DNA from: Cycas panzhihuaensis
Taxonomy: Eukaryota > Cycadophyta
Assembly: GCA_023213395.1 (NCBI GenBank)
Contig: CM041465.1
Location: 88,047,741-88,111,740 of the forward strand
Direction of reading: 5' to 3'
Length of the DNA stretch: 64,000 nucleotides
Shown here: positions 1-11,904 of the stretch, piece by piece
Layout: every line of letters begins with the position of its first letter
Position numbering within the stretch: position 1 is the stretch's first letter
Program-made: the position numbers and the translations under genes
The notes under the pieces: model-generated
Database searches by the model: none
Told to the model about the DNA's origin: nothing
Seen by the model: only the letters and a program-made list of their open reading frames with translations

Positions 1-148
1 TCAAAGGAATAATAGAGTGTATGAGAGAAAGTCTAACAATGTTTAGTATATTAACTCAAGCACTTCTAGGCACATAATAAGAAGGCTTGACTAGTTTAGG
101 CACATGTAGGAAGCCATTAGACACATTATCATACTAGAAGATAATATA

Positions 149-3100
149 GTGTTAACTATTAAGGGCATAAGGGAGGTCCTAATTACAAGTCCTAATTATG
201 ATGATTACCATATGAAGGACGTGTTTTATATGCTTGGATTAAAGATGAACTTAATTTTTTTTAGTCAGATAGAGGACAATGAGATGAGCCTTCTCTTTAA
301 AAATGAGAAGGATATCATTAGTGATTGTGAAGGGAAAATGGTTATGGAAGGTATGAGAGATAAATACCTTTATAGGCTCTTAGGTAAGTCAATAAACCAA
401 AGACTATATTTGATTACAAATATATTAAATAAAATTTAATTATGGTATGAGAGATTAGGGCATTTACACTCCCATGGCCTTTGTCTAATAAACAAGTTGA
501 ATATGGTTCATGGTCTCTCAAAGTTCAAGGCAAATGAGGGTATTTGTAAACTTTATATTTTGGGAAACAACATAGGGAGAAGTTTCCTAAGGGTAATGCT
601 TAGAGGGAAATTAAAAAACTAAGCTTGATCCACTCTGATATTTGTGGTCTTATGCTAATCACTTTGCTTAAAGGTACACAATATTTCTTGAGATTCCTTG
701 ATGACTTTTCTAAGAAGATTTGGGTTTATCCCTTGAAGGAGAAGTCTCGGATATTTAACATGTTTGAGGAGTTTAAAGAGAAGGTAGAGAATGAAAGCAA
801 ATAAAGGATTAAGATACTAAGGCTAAATAATAGAGGAGAATATACCTCTAATGCCTTATCCAATTTTGTAAATACCATGGTATAAGAAAGTAATTGATGA
901 TAACACATAACCCATAATAAAATGGAGTAGCTAAGAGGATGAATAAGATGTTGGTTGATAATGCCAAATTGATGATGAAGGTAAATACTATCTTAGATAT
1001 CTTTTAGGTATAAGCTAGTTATACAATAATATACCTGACTAGCATGAGTGTAGCTAAAGTTGTATGGAATAAAATAATAAAAGAAGCATAGTTAGGATAT
1101 AGACCTATTATAAGCCATCTTATAATCTCTGGAAACATGATGTATATATATGTTCCTAAAGAAAATTACCTAAAGTTTGATGATAAAAGTTCCAAGTGTA
1201 TCCTCATGGGATACAGTGAAGAAAGTAAAGCATATCAAGTATATGAGTTGGCATCTAAGAAGGTACATATAACTCTAGATGTCATCTTTAAAGAGTTAGA
1301 GAAGTAGGTTTAAATCGTGATTAGGACCTGGACACTTTAAGGATTTAATAAGACAAACAGAAGCAAATTAAGGAATAACCTGAATCTACTTCTTGAAGAC
1401 AATAGTTTGTCAAGTCTAAGATGGAGCTAAAGAAGTTAAGGAGGAGGACCATAAATCTACTTAAGATAGATAATTAGAGATGTAGCAAAAGGTCACTTCA
1501 CCTACTAAAATTCTCCCTAAGTAGTATTTAAAAATCATGGTTAAAGCTCAATTACTTGATATAGAAAGCAAATATAACTCAAGGCTGAGACCTCATATGG
1601 TTAATTTTGTTTTGGTAGTAGATGTGTTGGATGTTCATGAGGCTTCAAATTTTAAGGAGGCTGACCAATAATAAAAGTGGAGGACAACTATGGATGTTGA
1701 AATTTGAGATATTGAGCAAAACAAAATTTAGAATTTGATTGATTTATAGTAAGTAAATAGGTGATTCACTATAAATAGGTCTATAAGACTAAATTCAAAT
1801 CTGATGGTACTATGGATAAGTATAAGGCAACATTGGTTGCCAAAGGATTTATCTAGATAAAAGGGGTTGATTACCATGAGATGTTTACTCTAATAGCAAA
1901 GATGGTGATAATTAGACTAATATTAGTGATGGTTACTCAATTTAAATGGTAGTTACACCAGCTTAATATTGAAAGTGCCTTCCTTAATGGAGATCTCATA
2001 TAGGAGGATTATATATAATAACCACATAGATATATTATAAATGGAGAAAAACATCTAGTATGTCACTTAAAAGAGGCTTCCCATGACCTAAAATAGGCTT
2101 TAAAATCTTAGTATTCAAAGATTGATTAATATTTTCTAGACAATAGGTTTGAGAGGCCACCAATTGATCTAAACCTGTACATCAATGTTGAAGGAAATTT
2201 AGTCATCTTTATAGTTCTATATGTATATGATCTTATGATCATATGGAATGATGCATAAAAGGTTAAAGGCCTAAAGGATGATCTCAAGAAGGTATTTTAG
2301 ATGACAAATCTTGGATTACCCTACTACTTTTTAAGAGTAGAAGTTTGGTAGAAGCCTAGAAAAATCTTTATTTCATAGGTTGATTATGCCCGAGAGATTT
2401 TAAAGAGATTTAGAATGGAGGATTATAAAACTATACATACCCTCATGCAAATAGGTTTAAAATTTATAGCTCTAGATAATGATGAGGAATAAGTTGATGG
2501 TATGATATTTAGCCAGCTAGTTTGATCTACTTACCTACTACTAGACCTGATATTTCCTTTGTAGTTGGTATGGTATCAAGGTTTATAATTAAATTGACAT
2601 AGATCCATTAGAAAGCTATGAAAAGGATCCTAAGATATTTCTAAGGGGCATTATACTTAAGATTGAAGTTTAGTGAGAACAATAATTTTTGGCTAATTCA
2701 GATTCTAAATGGGCTAGATGTGAGGATAGTAGAAGGTCCACTTCAAGTTATTACTTTAGTTTGGGTTTTGTTGTTGTTACATAGAGTAGCAAGAAATAAC
2801 TTAATGTTGTTTTATCTTCTACTAAGGTAGAGTATAAAGTTGTTATTATATCAATTTATAAAGCCATCTAATTGAGGCAAGTGCTTGGTAATTTGGGATT
2901 ACATCAGGATGAGGCAACTATATTATACTATGACAATCAAAGTACCTTGAAGATTTATATGAATTTGGTGTTTTATGCTTGTAGTAAACACATTGAGGTG
3001 TATCATCACTTCATTAGGGAGTAAATCTAGAATGGAAAGGTTGAGATTTTATATAGATTAGTAGAGGAATAATTAGCTAATACTTTTATAAAACCTATAC

Positions 3101-3177
3101 CCAAGGACAAGTTTGGTAAATTTAGATTTTATATCGACATTAAATCCAATGATATGAAAATTAAGAGGGAGTGTTAG
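149..3177 (+). pseudogene. copia D pol remnant (integrase, RT, RNase H)
   Basis: This is a decayed polyprotein that once carried out cDNA synthesis and integration. Residues from 149 give the protease-to-integrase linker (VFYMLGLKMNLIFFSQIED, resembling the usual VLYVPGLKKNLLSVSQ). At about 440-480 comes the gag-pre-integrase motif ending RLGHLH. The integrase core keeps the first Asp (HSDICGL, about 630), but the second block reads LRLNNRGEY, with Asp replaced by Asn. RT blocks appear near 1790-2330 (KYKATLVAKGF, then LNIESAFLNGDL). The catalytic YVDD is YVYD at 2220-2231. The RNase H tail near 2960-3170 has SKHIEVYHHFIRE. Stops are mainly TAG. No product is expected. Confidence 0.88.
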
Positions 3178-3460
3178 ATTAATGTTCATATATATGACAA
3201 AATTAGGTAGATAAGTTATTAAGAGTTATAAAGTCCTAAACATGCTTATGACACATGTTAAGATAGTTACATATTCATGTGTAGACTATTACTAATCTTG
3301 CTTGTACTTATATTTATATAGTATTATGTTTTTAGATTAAGAGATTGTAATGGATTTGTAATAAATACAAAGTCAATTTGAAGGCAGATTAATTCTTTTA
3401 GAAAACCCATGTTTATTTGGTTCTATTTTTTAATCTGAAACTCCAAAGTCTTACCAGCCC
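3163..3460 (+). repeat. polypurine tract and 3' LTR of copia D
   Basis: A purine run (aagagggag, 3163-3171) immediately precedes TGTTAGATTAATG at 3172, the classic copia junction between plus-strand primer and 3' LTR. A TATA-like stretch lies near 3308 and AT-rich polyadenylation-like sequence near 3360. The right end is not certain because the partner LTR is outside the window; plausible CA ends are at 3445 and 3461. Confidence 0.72.
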
Positions 3461-3619
3461 ATGTCCCCTTAATAATGCTTCAACTTATCTAGCATGATGA
3501 GTAATATTTATCACCTATAAATAAATGCTATAAGATTTATAGGCCTTAGAGGAAAGAAAAAAGAAGTAGAAGAAAAGTTCTAAAGTCACCACCAAAAAAA
3601 TAAGTAATATTTTAATAAG

Positions 3620-3850
3620 GCAATTACCACCAAAAAGGATTTTTTGCTAAGTGATATGGTTTTGGTCCAGGATAAAGCAAGGGAGAAGTTAAATAAATAT
3701 AAGAAATTTGATTCTTATGGTTAAGACTACTAGAGGTAGCTAAAGTCATGAACACTAATGCTTTTAAGTTGGAGACCATCAAAGGGGACCTATTGTCTAT
3801 TCTAATTAATGATGAATACCTTAAAGTATTTCACGCAAAGTTATGTTAGT
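3620..3850 (+). pseudogene. gypsy integrase C-terminal fragment
   Basis: A short plus-strand stretch reads, across stops and a small frame break, DFLLSDMVLVQDKAREKLNKY, then KFDSYG, then NAFKLETIKGD. This matches the layout of the integrase C-terminal region in Ty3/gypsy (Tat/Athila-like) elements: 'GDLVLxWDxxKxKxxxHGKFDSLWxGPY', then 'NTFxLxxxxGE'. No RT, protease or LTR of this element is visible here. Copia D may have inserted into it, with the rest upstream of the window. Family assignment is inference from motif layout. Confidence 0.5.
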
Positions 3851-5089
3851 TGGTCTTATAAATATTATGCATCCTTCTTAAACTCTACAATATGCATTAC
3901 CACCTTTTATGTTTAAATTTTTATTTTTGCAATGATTTTTATAGACCACTAAGGGTTACATATAGTAATGAGCTGAATTATTACTCCTTTTATAGGGTAA
4001 CTAGAGAAAAAATTTATTTCGAACATTTAGAGTATTTGATACTATGTAATAATACCCTAATGAAGTGAAAGGAACTTAATTTTAGCTCAGATATATACCA
4101 TTTCATGTAGAAGGGGTTTCTACATGAAAGCCCAAAGATCTTTGATTATCAAATACAATGAAGATGCCTTTAGAGAATGTTCTTGAGAATCCTCTAAGTT
4201 CCTAAGTTGTGCAAACTTGTCTAAGATCATATCATACAACAATTGTGAAAGGAAAAAATACAAATTCTCGCATAAAATAAACTTTGTAATATGGCATTTC
4301 ACAAATCTTTTTCTAAGCCTTGCAAAGTAATATTAAAAGAGATTATGAAAGATGGACTTATGGAATCTAAGCAGTGAGGAAAATCTAAGGAGATTTTATA
4401 AAAGTATAAAAAGATACTCATTTGTGAAGGTTTCATAAAGATATTAAAAGAAGGCTCACTTGTGAAGCTCATAAAATTATTAAAAGAGAGTAACTTGTAA
4501 AAAAAATAAAGACATATCCAAAGGAAGTGGACCCTTAACTCGTAAGTTCTCTAAAAGGACTCTTTACAGAACTTCAAAAATAAGTCATGAAATAGGCGTT
4601 TGTGAGGTAGTAATGAGATCACTCATAAACTTTTGATCTCATGAATCTTTAGTTTATAGTTTTTAAAAGTTATATTACAAGGTTTGATAGTTGACAATAG
4701 AATTTAAATTTCACCTAATTATAACATGCTAATAAATATTATGGTAAGGTTTGGGTAATGATAAGAAGTTAAATCCTCCTCCTTTTATATTATTCTCCTA
4801 TTATAAATTATAATACTTCTAAGTAATTATACTAATAAGTCATAATATAAAGATGAATAACATTTTGAGGTTTTTGTAAAATATCAATATTTTTATTTGA
4901 TTGCTCATGTGTTTTTCTTTCTTTCTTTCTTTCTTATTTAACAAAAGCTAGTATGTATACAACATGTGGGCAGTCATAGATATTAAGAACACCATAAAAT
5001 TTAAGTGGAAAATTTTATATAAGTTTGATAAAGATGTGCAAAAAGTGAGTAATGATAGTTAAGTTTTATTTTGATTAGAATGGCACATG
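3851..5089. other. gene-free AT-rich stretch
   Basis: No reading frame with recognisable domains was found on either strand. It contains a short TTTC-type simple repeat near 4915-4935 and long A/T runs. It may be old retrotransposon leader or intergenic DNA. Confidence 0.6.
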
Positions 5090-5094
5090 AGGTA
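5090..5094. repeat. left target-site duplication of copia B
   Basis: AGGTA next to the 5' LTR pairs with AGGTG at 36164-36168 (one A/G transition). Five base pairs is the normal copia duplication length. Confidence 0.55.
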
Positions 5095-5431
5095 TATTAG
5101 AATAATGCCTATTAAGGCTTGTGTTTACCTAGGGTTAATTTCCCATATTGCGGTAATAAACTAGATATTGGTGGAGATATCATAATAGCTTTATGTCAGA
5201 CCACTAGCTGTACATAGCCACATCTTATGAAATATTAATAACATCCATTATGGTATTTATTAATGTTAATCGACAGTGGATGTTGAGTGGTGTATCACAT
5301 CCTTCTCACATCTTGCTTATTTATTTATAGGGTCTAAAGACCCTAGTGTTCATCAACACCACCACTTTATTAGGTTGATGGTTAACTCTCTGGTGTATTC
5401 TCTCTATTCCCTTTGTCCATTGATTCCATCG
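5095..5431 (+). repeat. 5' LTR of copia B
   Basis: Starts TATTAGAATAATGCC, with TG eroded to TA, and aligns along its whole length with 35828-36163. Shared blocks include ATGTCA(A/G)ACCACTAGCTG/AT, GGGTCTAAAGAC, AGGTTGATGGTTAACTCTCT and GATTCCATC. Similarity stops at 5430/36162. This boundary coincides with the start of a primer-site-like sequence, which argues for a real 5' LTR and not a solo LTR. Confidence 0.8.
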
Positions 5432-5432
5432 T

Positions 5433-5445
5433 TTGATAGCAGAGC
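5433..5445 (+). other. tRNA-iMet-type primer binding site of copia B
   Basis: TTGATAGCAGAGC matches the plant iMet primer site TTGGTATCAGAGC at 11 of 13 bases and lies directly after the LTR end. It shows that the LTR at 5095 is a 5' LTR. Confidence 0.62.
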
Positions 5446-6015
5446 TTAGTTTAGGAATTTAGAGTTTAGTTCAAGTATTCCCAAGTTTAAAAAGCAATTG
5501 TTTAAGAGCCAAGATTGGAGAAGCTATCGAGAGTCTTATTGAAAGCTATGAAGAAGTTATGAAGAGTTTGTCACTATTCACATTGCTGGTATATGTACAC
5601 TCATAGTCAATTTAATTTATCATTTATATTATTTGTGGCTCTTATCTTTGTATTTTGTCACTCATATTATTAATCTATCTAGGTATATAATATCATTGTA
5701 TTCAAGCCATAGAGCTCCGATGATATTTTGTTAGAAGTTATTTTATACATGTGAGTCTACTGGTTTGTCTGCACTAGGAATCAAGTAAAAGCCATTGTAT
5801 GTTTATCTATTCTAAGTGTTGTACACCTTACAATTACATACTAAGGATTTGCTTCCACTTTCTTCATCTGTAGGGAAATTTATTTCAACTTGCATTCACT
5901 TATTTATATTCTTGCTTCACTCTCATTTATGAATATTTGTTATTACTCGTTGGTCCATTAATCTCAGTACCCTCACTATCTCTGATTGCATTATCAAAAT
6001 ATTCTTGAAACCTTA
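5446..6015 (+). other. copia B leader, part 1
   Basis: Non-coding sequence between the primer site and the copia A insertion. No domain is seen. The continuation is at 31213-32708, giving a leader of about 2.07 kb in total. That is long for a copia element and could hide a further small insertion. Confidence 0.55.
6011..6015. repeat. target-site duplication of copia A (left copy)
   Basis: CCTTA at 6011-6015 pairs with CTTTA at 31213-31217, one C/T transition apart. Both sit exactly at the LTR ends defined by alignment of the two LTRs. Confidence 0.6.
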
Positions 6016-6413
6016 TATTAGAGAGAGGCTAATATTGTATAAATATTAATTAAATCATATGTATAAACATCCAGATCATTATCACACTAGATTGGTAGGT
6101 GGAAAACCCCTATAGAGGAAGAAAAACCAGCTCTATAATATAGTATTTTATTAATAATAAAATCAAAATACATTGGTATATACTGAGGACCTCATCCTCT
6201 CTCTCTAAAGATCAACCCAATTAGGATACTCCATCAATGTATCCAATCATAGCCTCAAGATTCTTGAATAATTCATTCAAGAAGATAGAGTAAAGTTCAT
6301 TGCATGGACAACAATCCATTTCATCAAACTTTCTAATAAATAATGATTAAATATATAACATAAAGTTATAAAAGATAATATTATAATATTAATAGAAAGT
6401 ATTATTTCTAACA
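6016..6413 (-). repeat. 3' LTR of copia A
   Basis: On the minus strand it begins TGTTAGAAATAA at 6413 and ends at 6016. It aligns with 30845-31212. The difference that stands out is a gap where 6016-6413 has extra sequence around CATCAATGTATCCAATC. The polypurine tract (minus strand AATAAAGGAGGA, 6414-6425) abuts the LTR start. Confidence 0.88.
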
Positions 6414-6885
6414 TCCTCCTTTATTGTTATCTCTAGTATAATAGAGAAAGAAGAAGATGATGAAGACTTTAGCACTTCAATCCCCATTTAATGAAGACTT
6501 CATTAACTTTTAATAACTCTCATAGCTTGACAAACTTGGCTTCTATCAATAGTTCAGTCAATATACTAACGATTTATAAATCTGTAGGATAATAAGATAT
6601 GTTAATAGTTATCATAATAAAGATATTATAATGTTACTTTTATAAACTCACTTTATTAAACTTAATATATTATACTTAATTATGTAAGTTCGTTGAAATA
6701 ACAAACTGATCATTTCAACAAACTTTTCTATCTCCTTAAAAGTCTCCACCTCGATTCTTGGAGGCTTGCGTGCTTGTTTGATGGATTGCTATCCATAGTT
6801 AGTAAGGTATAATATTTTAGTCAGATGACCATGGTACATAGAACCAAAAGAGGAGGCTGACTAGGTTTTCCTTTCTTGAAGGAAA

Positions 6886-7160
6886 TGTTGCACTTTACAC
6901 AAGATATAGGAGAGAGGATGAGATTCTCATTAGAGCCTGTAATGTATATTTATTCCATTAATATATATTTATATTTTTAAGGTGTTTTTTCATTCCTTAA
7001 TGGGGTTTTTCACTTGTCTACGTTTTGTGTTATTTGTTATTTGATATTCTGTACTTTTTATATTTAATTATTCAGCTATTAATTTATTTATACTCAGTTT
7101 TATTAACCTGCTCTAGTGTTTATTGACTGTCTCTCCAATAATAATATTATTATTTATAAG
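6886..7160 (+). repeat. possible solo-LTR-like insertion inside copia A RNase H
   Basis: Copia A pol is readable to about 7176 (KTKHIELH) and again from about 6620 to 6470 (LLIEAKFVKL, the usual C-terminal tail), both on the minus strand. Between them is plus-strand sequence starting TGTTGCAC, with GAGAGGATGAGATTCTC and GGGGTTTTTCAC. These resemble blocks in copia A's own LTR read in its sense direction. This suggests a separate, related LTR. The ends and target duplication are not resolved. Confidence 0.35.
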
Positions 7161-7964
7161 ATTACAAATAAAATTCTAATGTAATTCTATATGTTTTGTT
7201 TTAGAATACAGTATAAGATTAAGTGTGATAGAAATAACACCTTGATTATCAACTTTAATCTGAATAGAAGAAGTAGAAAATAAACCAAGTTTATTTAATA
7301 AAGCTTTAATCCATGGAGATTTCTTACTAGCTTCTACTAAGGTTTGATATTTAACTTTATTTATAGATAGTTTTAATAATTGCATCTTTTTACTTGACCA
7401 TGTGATAGGAGAAGAGTTGAGAAAGAAGATATAATCTAGTTGTAGATTTCTAATAATCTAAATTACCTACCTAATCTAAATCTATATAACCTATTAATTT
7501 AAGATTAGAATTACAATAATTATATCTTAGCCTATAATAGATTATGCCTTGGAGATATCGTAGAATTCTTTTTGCCATTTTCTATTGTAATTCATGAGGT
7601 TTTTTTATATGCTTGGAATACATGGCAATGGTATAGGAAATGTCTAGGCGAGTATAGGTTAAGTAAATAAGACTTCCTATTAATTGATGATATAACATAG
7701 AATCACAAGGGGGGTTTGATAATTTATTAACAATTTAATACCTAATTATAAAGGAGTTGGATCTAGTTTTGAGTTCTTTATATTAAACATTTTAATTAGA
7801 TCAAGTATGTATTTAGGTTATGAAATAGAAATGAAAGATTCAAACTGATAGATTTATAGACTAAAAAAGTAGGGAAGAAGTCCTAAGTCAATCATTTCAA
7901 ATTTATTCATTAGAATATATTTCAATTAAAGGATATTAAAGAGTAGAGATCCAGTGATAATAAT

Positions 7965-7976
7965 ATCATCAACATA
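7965..7976 (-). other. intact YVDD codons in copia A RT
   Basis: Minus-strand codons TAT GTT GAT GAT sit inside LYVDDIIITGS, the RT catalytic box. This is the only copia element in the window whose YVDD I could read unaltered. Confidence 0.85.
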
Positions 7977-10900
7977 AAGAATTATAATAGTAATATTATT
8001 ATTTTCTCATTTAAAATAGATATTGGAATCACTAACATATTTAATATAATCACTTTGAAGAAGATAGTTATTTATTTTAATGTACTAAGTCTAAGGGGCT
8101 TGTTTAAGACCATATAAAGATTTTTTTTTTTTTAATTTATAGATAATATTAGGATTATAACTAATTCCTAGAGGTTGGGATATATAGATTTATTCGTCAA
8201 GATCATTGTTTAGAAAAGCACTCTTTACATTTATTTGATGTATTTACCAGCCAAACTTAACTATAAGAGCAATAATAATTTTAATTATATTCATCTTCTC
8301 TACTGGAGAAAAGGCTTTAATATAATCAATACTATCTATTTGAGAGAAACCTTTAGCTACTAAGCATGCTTTATACTTTTCTATGACTCCTTCATAGTTA
8401 TATTTAGTTTGGTAAACCCATTTATTGTCTACCAAATTTTTACTTGCTGGTAATGGTACTAAATACTAAGTTGAATTCTTTAGAAGAGCATAATATTCTA
8501 TTTGCATGGCTTGTTTCCATATAAGATTATTATAAGTGTCCTTATATGTCTTAGGATCATTGTTGGCTATTACTTTGGCCATTAATGTAAAGTTGGTTTC
8601 TAACCTTTGTGATCTAGCTTTTTTGGCATCTAATGTATTACCAACATCAGGACCAACATCAAAAAGGGTTTTTTGATCCTATTTTAGTTATTTGTTTCTA
8701 GTTGGATGGTTTGAAGAAGATGGTTGATTTATAGAAGATGAAGGATTAGATTGATAAGGTTCTATTAAAGTCTAGTTTTGGACTTGTATAGAAGTACTTT
8801 CAATGATTTCATTTTCAACTCATTTTTCTGAAGGATCAATTAGTATAGTATTAGTTAAAATAATTTTGATAGGAAGATCAATTTGATTAGGATTAGAGTT
8901 TGATGAAGATCCCTCTACATAAAAAATAACATTATGCATAATTGAAATAGTATGTATGATAGGATCTAGTAACCTATAAGCCTTACTTTCTTTGCTATAT
9001 CTAACGAAGATAAATTTAGAGCTTTTAGGATCTAGCTTTTTATGTATTTCCTTTAGAATATATTCCTAAGTAGTACTTCCAAAGATTTTAAGGTGTTTTA
9101 TAGATGGTTTATGACCAAATTACTTTTGTTCCAGTGTAATATTTTGAAACATTTTAGCTGATAATCTATTTAATAGATAATTGGAATAAGTCATTACTTC
9201 AACCTATAATTTTAAATCAAGACTTTTTGCATATAACATACATCTGGTCATTTCAACCAAGGTATGATTCTTACATTCAGTAACATCATTTTATTGGGAA
9301 GTATATGCAACGAAATGTTAAAATCTTATTCCATATTTTTTGCAGAAGGAAGTGAATTCATTACTTAAATATTCTTTTGCATCATCTGATCTAAAGATTT
9401 TGATTTTGAAGTTGGATTGATTTTCAACCAAAATTTTAAATTCAACAAAAATATTAAACACTTGACTTCTATTCTTAAGTATGTAAACCCAACATTTTAA
9501 AGAAAAATTATCAATAATGTAACAATGTATTTGCTTTTAGAATACAATGGTACTTAGAAGGGACTACAAATGTCTGAATACATAAGTTTGAGTGGTGATT
9601 TTTCTTAAAATGAGGTTTGATGAGGGAAGGGGTCCATGTGTTATTTACCTATTATACAAGGTTCATAAACACCATAAACCATTGATGAAGGTGGGAGACC
9701 ATGAACCATGTCATATTGATTTAAGTAATATTGTTTTCCATAATTTGTATAGCTAAATTATGCTTGCCAAAGTTTACTAATTGGGTCAGATTTAGATATG
9801 AAAATAGAGAAGGGTTTAGATTTAGAATGATTTAGATTTATTAAACTATAAAGACCTCTTTTATAGTTAGCAGGTTTTGAAGTAATGGGTTTTAATTTAT
9901 TAAATAGTTGCTTAATAATAAACTGTCTTTCTATAATTTGACTATAAGGTCCTTCTAGTAGATCTTATATATAGATAAAAGATTAGGTAATAATCCTGAA
10001 ATATAGAAAACATCATTGATAGATCCATCTTTTAGGGTTACGTCTCTTGTTCCTTTAACTTTCAACTATAAACCACCTTCAAGAGAGATTTTCTCTTTAG
10101 AATTAGAATAAGGTTAATAGGTGAATAAGTATTTTTGATGTCCTGTCATATGGTAGGAAGCACTATAATCTAATATCCATAAAAGTGGTTTGTAAGGAGC
10201 AAATAAAATAGATATAGTGGTAGTTAACAAATCATGGAATCTTGATTTGAACACTTTTGAAGCTTTCCACACTTTAGAGGTTATTCTATTCTTACAAACA
10301 TCTATCATATATGCTCTTTTATGATAGTAGATACAACTGATATTTTGATTGTTATTAGGTTTAAAATTATTCCTTATTTAGAATATTTGCTTAGGCGAGT
10401 TTTAGTTTTTGGGTGATCCTAAATATTTAGGATTTTGATTATAATTATTTGAAGTAGAGCCTCTATGAGGTTTTCAAAATTTAGGATAACTATTATAATT
10501 ATTTTGTTCATTGCTTTGATTTCTTGATTTATTTTATGTCTTAAATTTGGAAAAAAGAGCCTAATAAGGATCTTACATTGTCCTTATTTGGATTAACATA
10601 GACTAATATTTAACTAGTTGGTTTGTGAGTTGATAAAATATAATGGGAGGGTGTCTACATTACTGTCTAAGAGTTTGGTATTGATTGAAAGATTTTACAA
10701 GCTTGTTGATAGTAAGATGGATGAGTGTGTCATCATCTTTTGTGTGAGTTGTGGTTATGACTTTATCATCTACTTTATTTGATGATTTAATATAGTTTCC
10801 TAACTATATATTTATGAGTTGAAAGTTGGATAAGAAGTCTTTAACTCTAAAAAAATCTTTATATAAATGATATATGTTTTGTTTAAGAATAATGATTTGT

Positions 10901-11338
10901 GTTGTATCTACCTTATTGTATTTTTCCTTAAGTTTAATCCAGATAGAGGCAAGATCATTTATATCATTGAATTACCTATGTACATCTAATGAGAGAGAGT
11001 TTAATATGGTGCATAGGGCTCTATCACAATTCATCAGATAAACCATATATGCTTTTATTTTTGTATATGTAGGTTTTGCAAACTCTCTAATCATGTACTG
11101 CCAAAGATTGTGTAATTTAAGCTGATTTGATACTTTGACTTTCTAATTGGCATAATTTATATTGTTTAAAACTGAGATTGAGATGGAAGAGGTTGTCTCA
11201 TATATGATTGCTATTTTAGTAAAGAAAACCTAAGTAAAGAGATCCTCTTTCGATGAGAAAAATAAAAGAAATGATAAGGTATATATATAGAAAAATAAAC
11301 TTATGAATTAAAATAATTAAGCTATAATTATAATGTAT

Positions 11339-11352
11339 AAGTGTAATTAAAA
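11339..11352. repeat. LINE1 target-site duplication, left
   Basis: AAGTGTAATTAAAA here is repeated exactly at 22906-22919. Fourteen identical bases bracket LINE1, and the sequence on both sides belongs to copia A. Confidence 0.88.
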
Positions 11353-11904
11353 AAGGTGAGTGAATGGGCTGAGACAAAATGGATTAGGGCAACGCTAAGA
11401 TATAATGATGACTGGTCTAGTCTAGTTAAGGTTCATCGACAACTGCGGCAGCTAGACCTTTGTGGATTCTGGTCCCAAGATCTGGAGGAAGGTGATGTAT
11501 GAAGGTGAACCAGAGGAACAAGATGGGGCTTGGCCCCATATTGCAATTTCATCCCTCATGGGATGGCTTGACCAGTCCAAATGGAGGGAGAGGCCTGATC
11601 ATTCTAGCCTGTTGGTGGATTCATCGTGGTGCTCATTAGGCAGTGACAACTTGTTCAGCCTTCTGGATGGTCTAGGATGAGATTGTCTCTAAGTGGATCT
11701 TGGAGAACAATAGGTAGATCCAAAAAAGTGGTTTGGGGAGTAAACTTTATTCAGAGGTGGGAGACATAGCCTTTAGGGAGGATTCTTCATAATCTGGCCA
11801 AGCTCTATGGGTGCCAGATTAGTTTTCAAGAGTCCTTATTATGTTTTGTTCTATTTTTTAAACTAAATGGAGCAATAAGACCCGTCAAACCAAACTCAGT
11901 CCTC
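11353..11904 (+). other. LINE1 5' untranslated region
   Basis: No conserved domain. One open stretch of 72 codons (11462-11680) does not resemble the ORF1 or ORF2 domains and I do not call it a gene. This is the position of the internal promoter in LINEs, but no motif can be named. Confidence 0.5.

Larger units (their letters stand above)
1..3460 (+). mobile_element. Ty1/copia retrotransposon D, 5' end outside window
   Basis: The 3' part of a copia element runs from the window edge to about 3460. In order I read the tail of protease, the pre-integrase zinc region, integrase, reverse transcriptase, RNase H, a polypurine tract and a 3' LTR. The 5' LTR, Gag and most of protease would lie before position 1. 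The coding part is broken by many stops and several frame changes, so it is non-autonomous. Copia order (integrase before reverse transcriptase) is clear. Confidence 0.9.
6440..11250 (-). pseudogene. copia A gag-pol remnant
   Basis: Minus-strand order from 11250 is as follows. Gag of the UBN2/retrotran_gag type (KVSNQLKLHNLWQYM; later IWIKLKEKY). A degraded zinc knuckle (CIYYHKRAYMIDVC, second Cys replaced). Protease near 10160 with WILDYSASYHMTG, where the usual DSG is DYS. A pre-integrase block at about 9780-9620 (YDMVHGLPP). Integrase with RSDDAKEYL. RT from 8435, with KYKACLVAKGFSQ and an intact catalytic YVDD at 7976-7965. RNase H at 7385-7176 and a tail near 6600-6470. Most of integrase to RT stays in one frame across TAA and TAG stops. 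It is not functional, though the RT active site survives. Confidence 0.9.

Noticed and set aside
11462-11680. 72-codon frame upstream of LINE1 ORF1 as an extra LINE gene
   Set aside because: No counterpart is apparent in the LINE2 5' region, and it carries no known domain.
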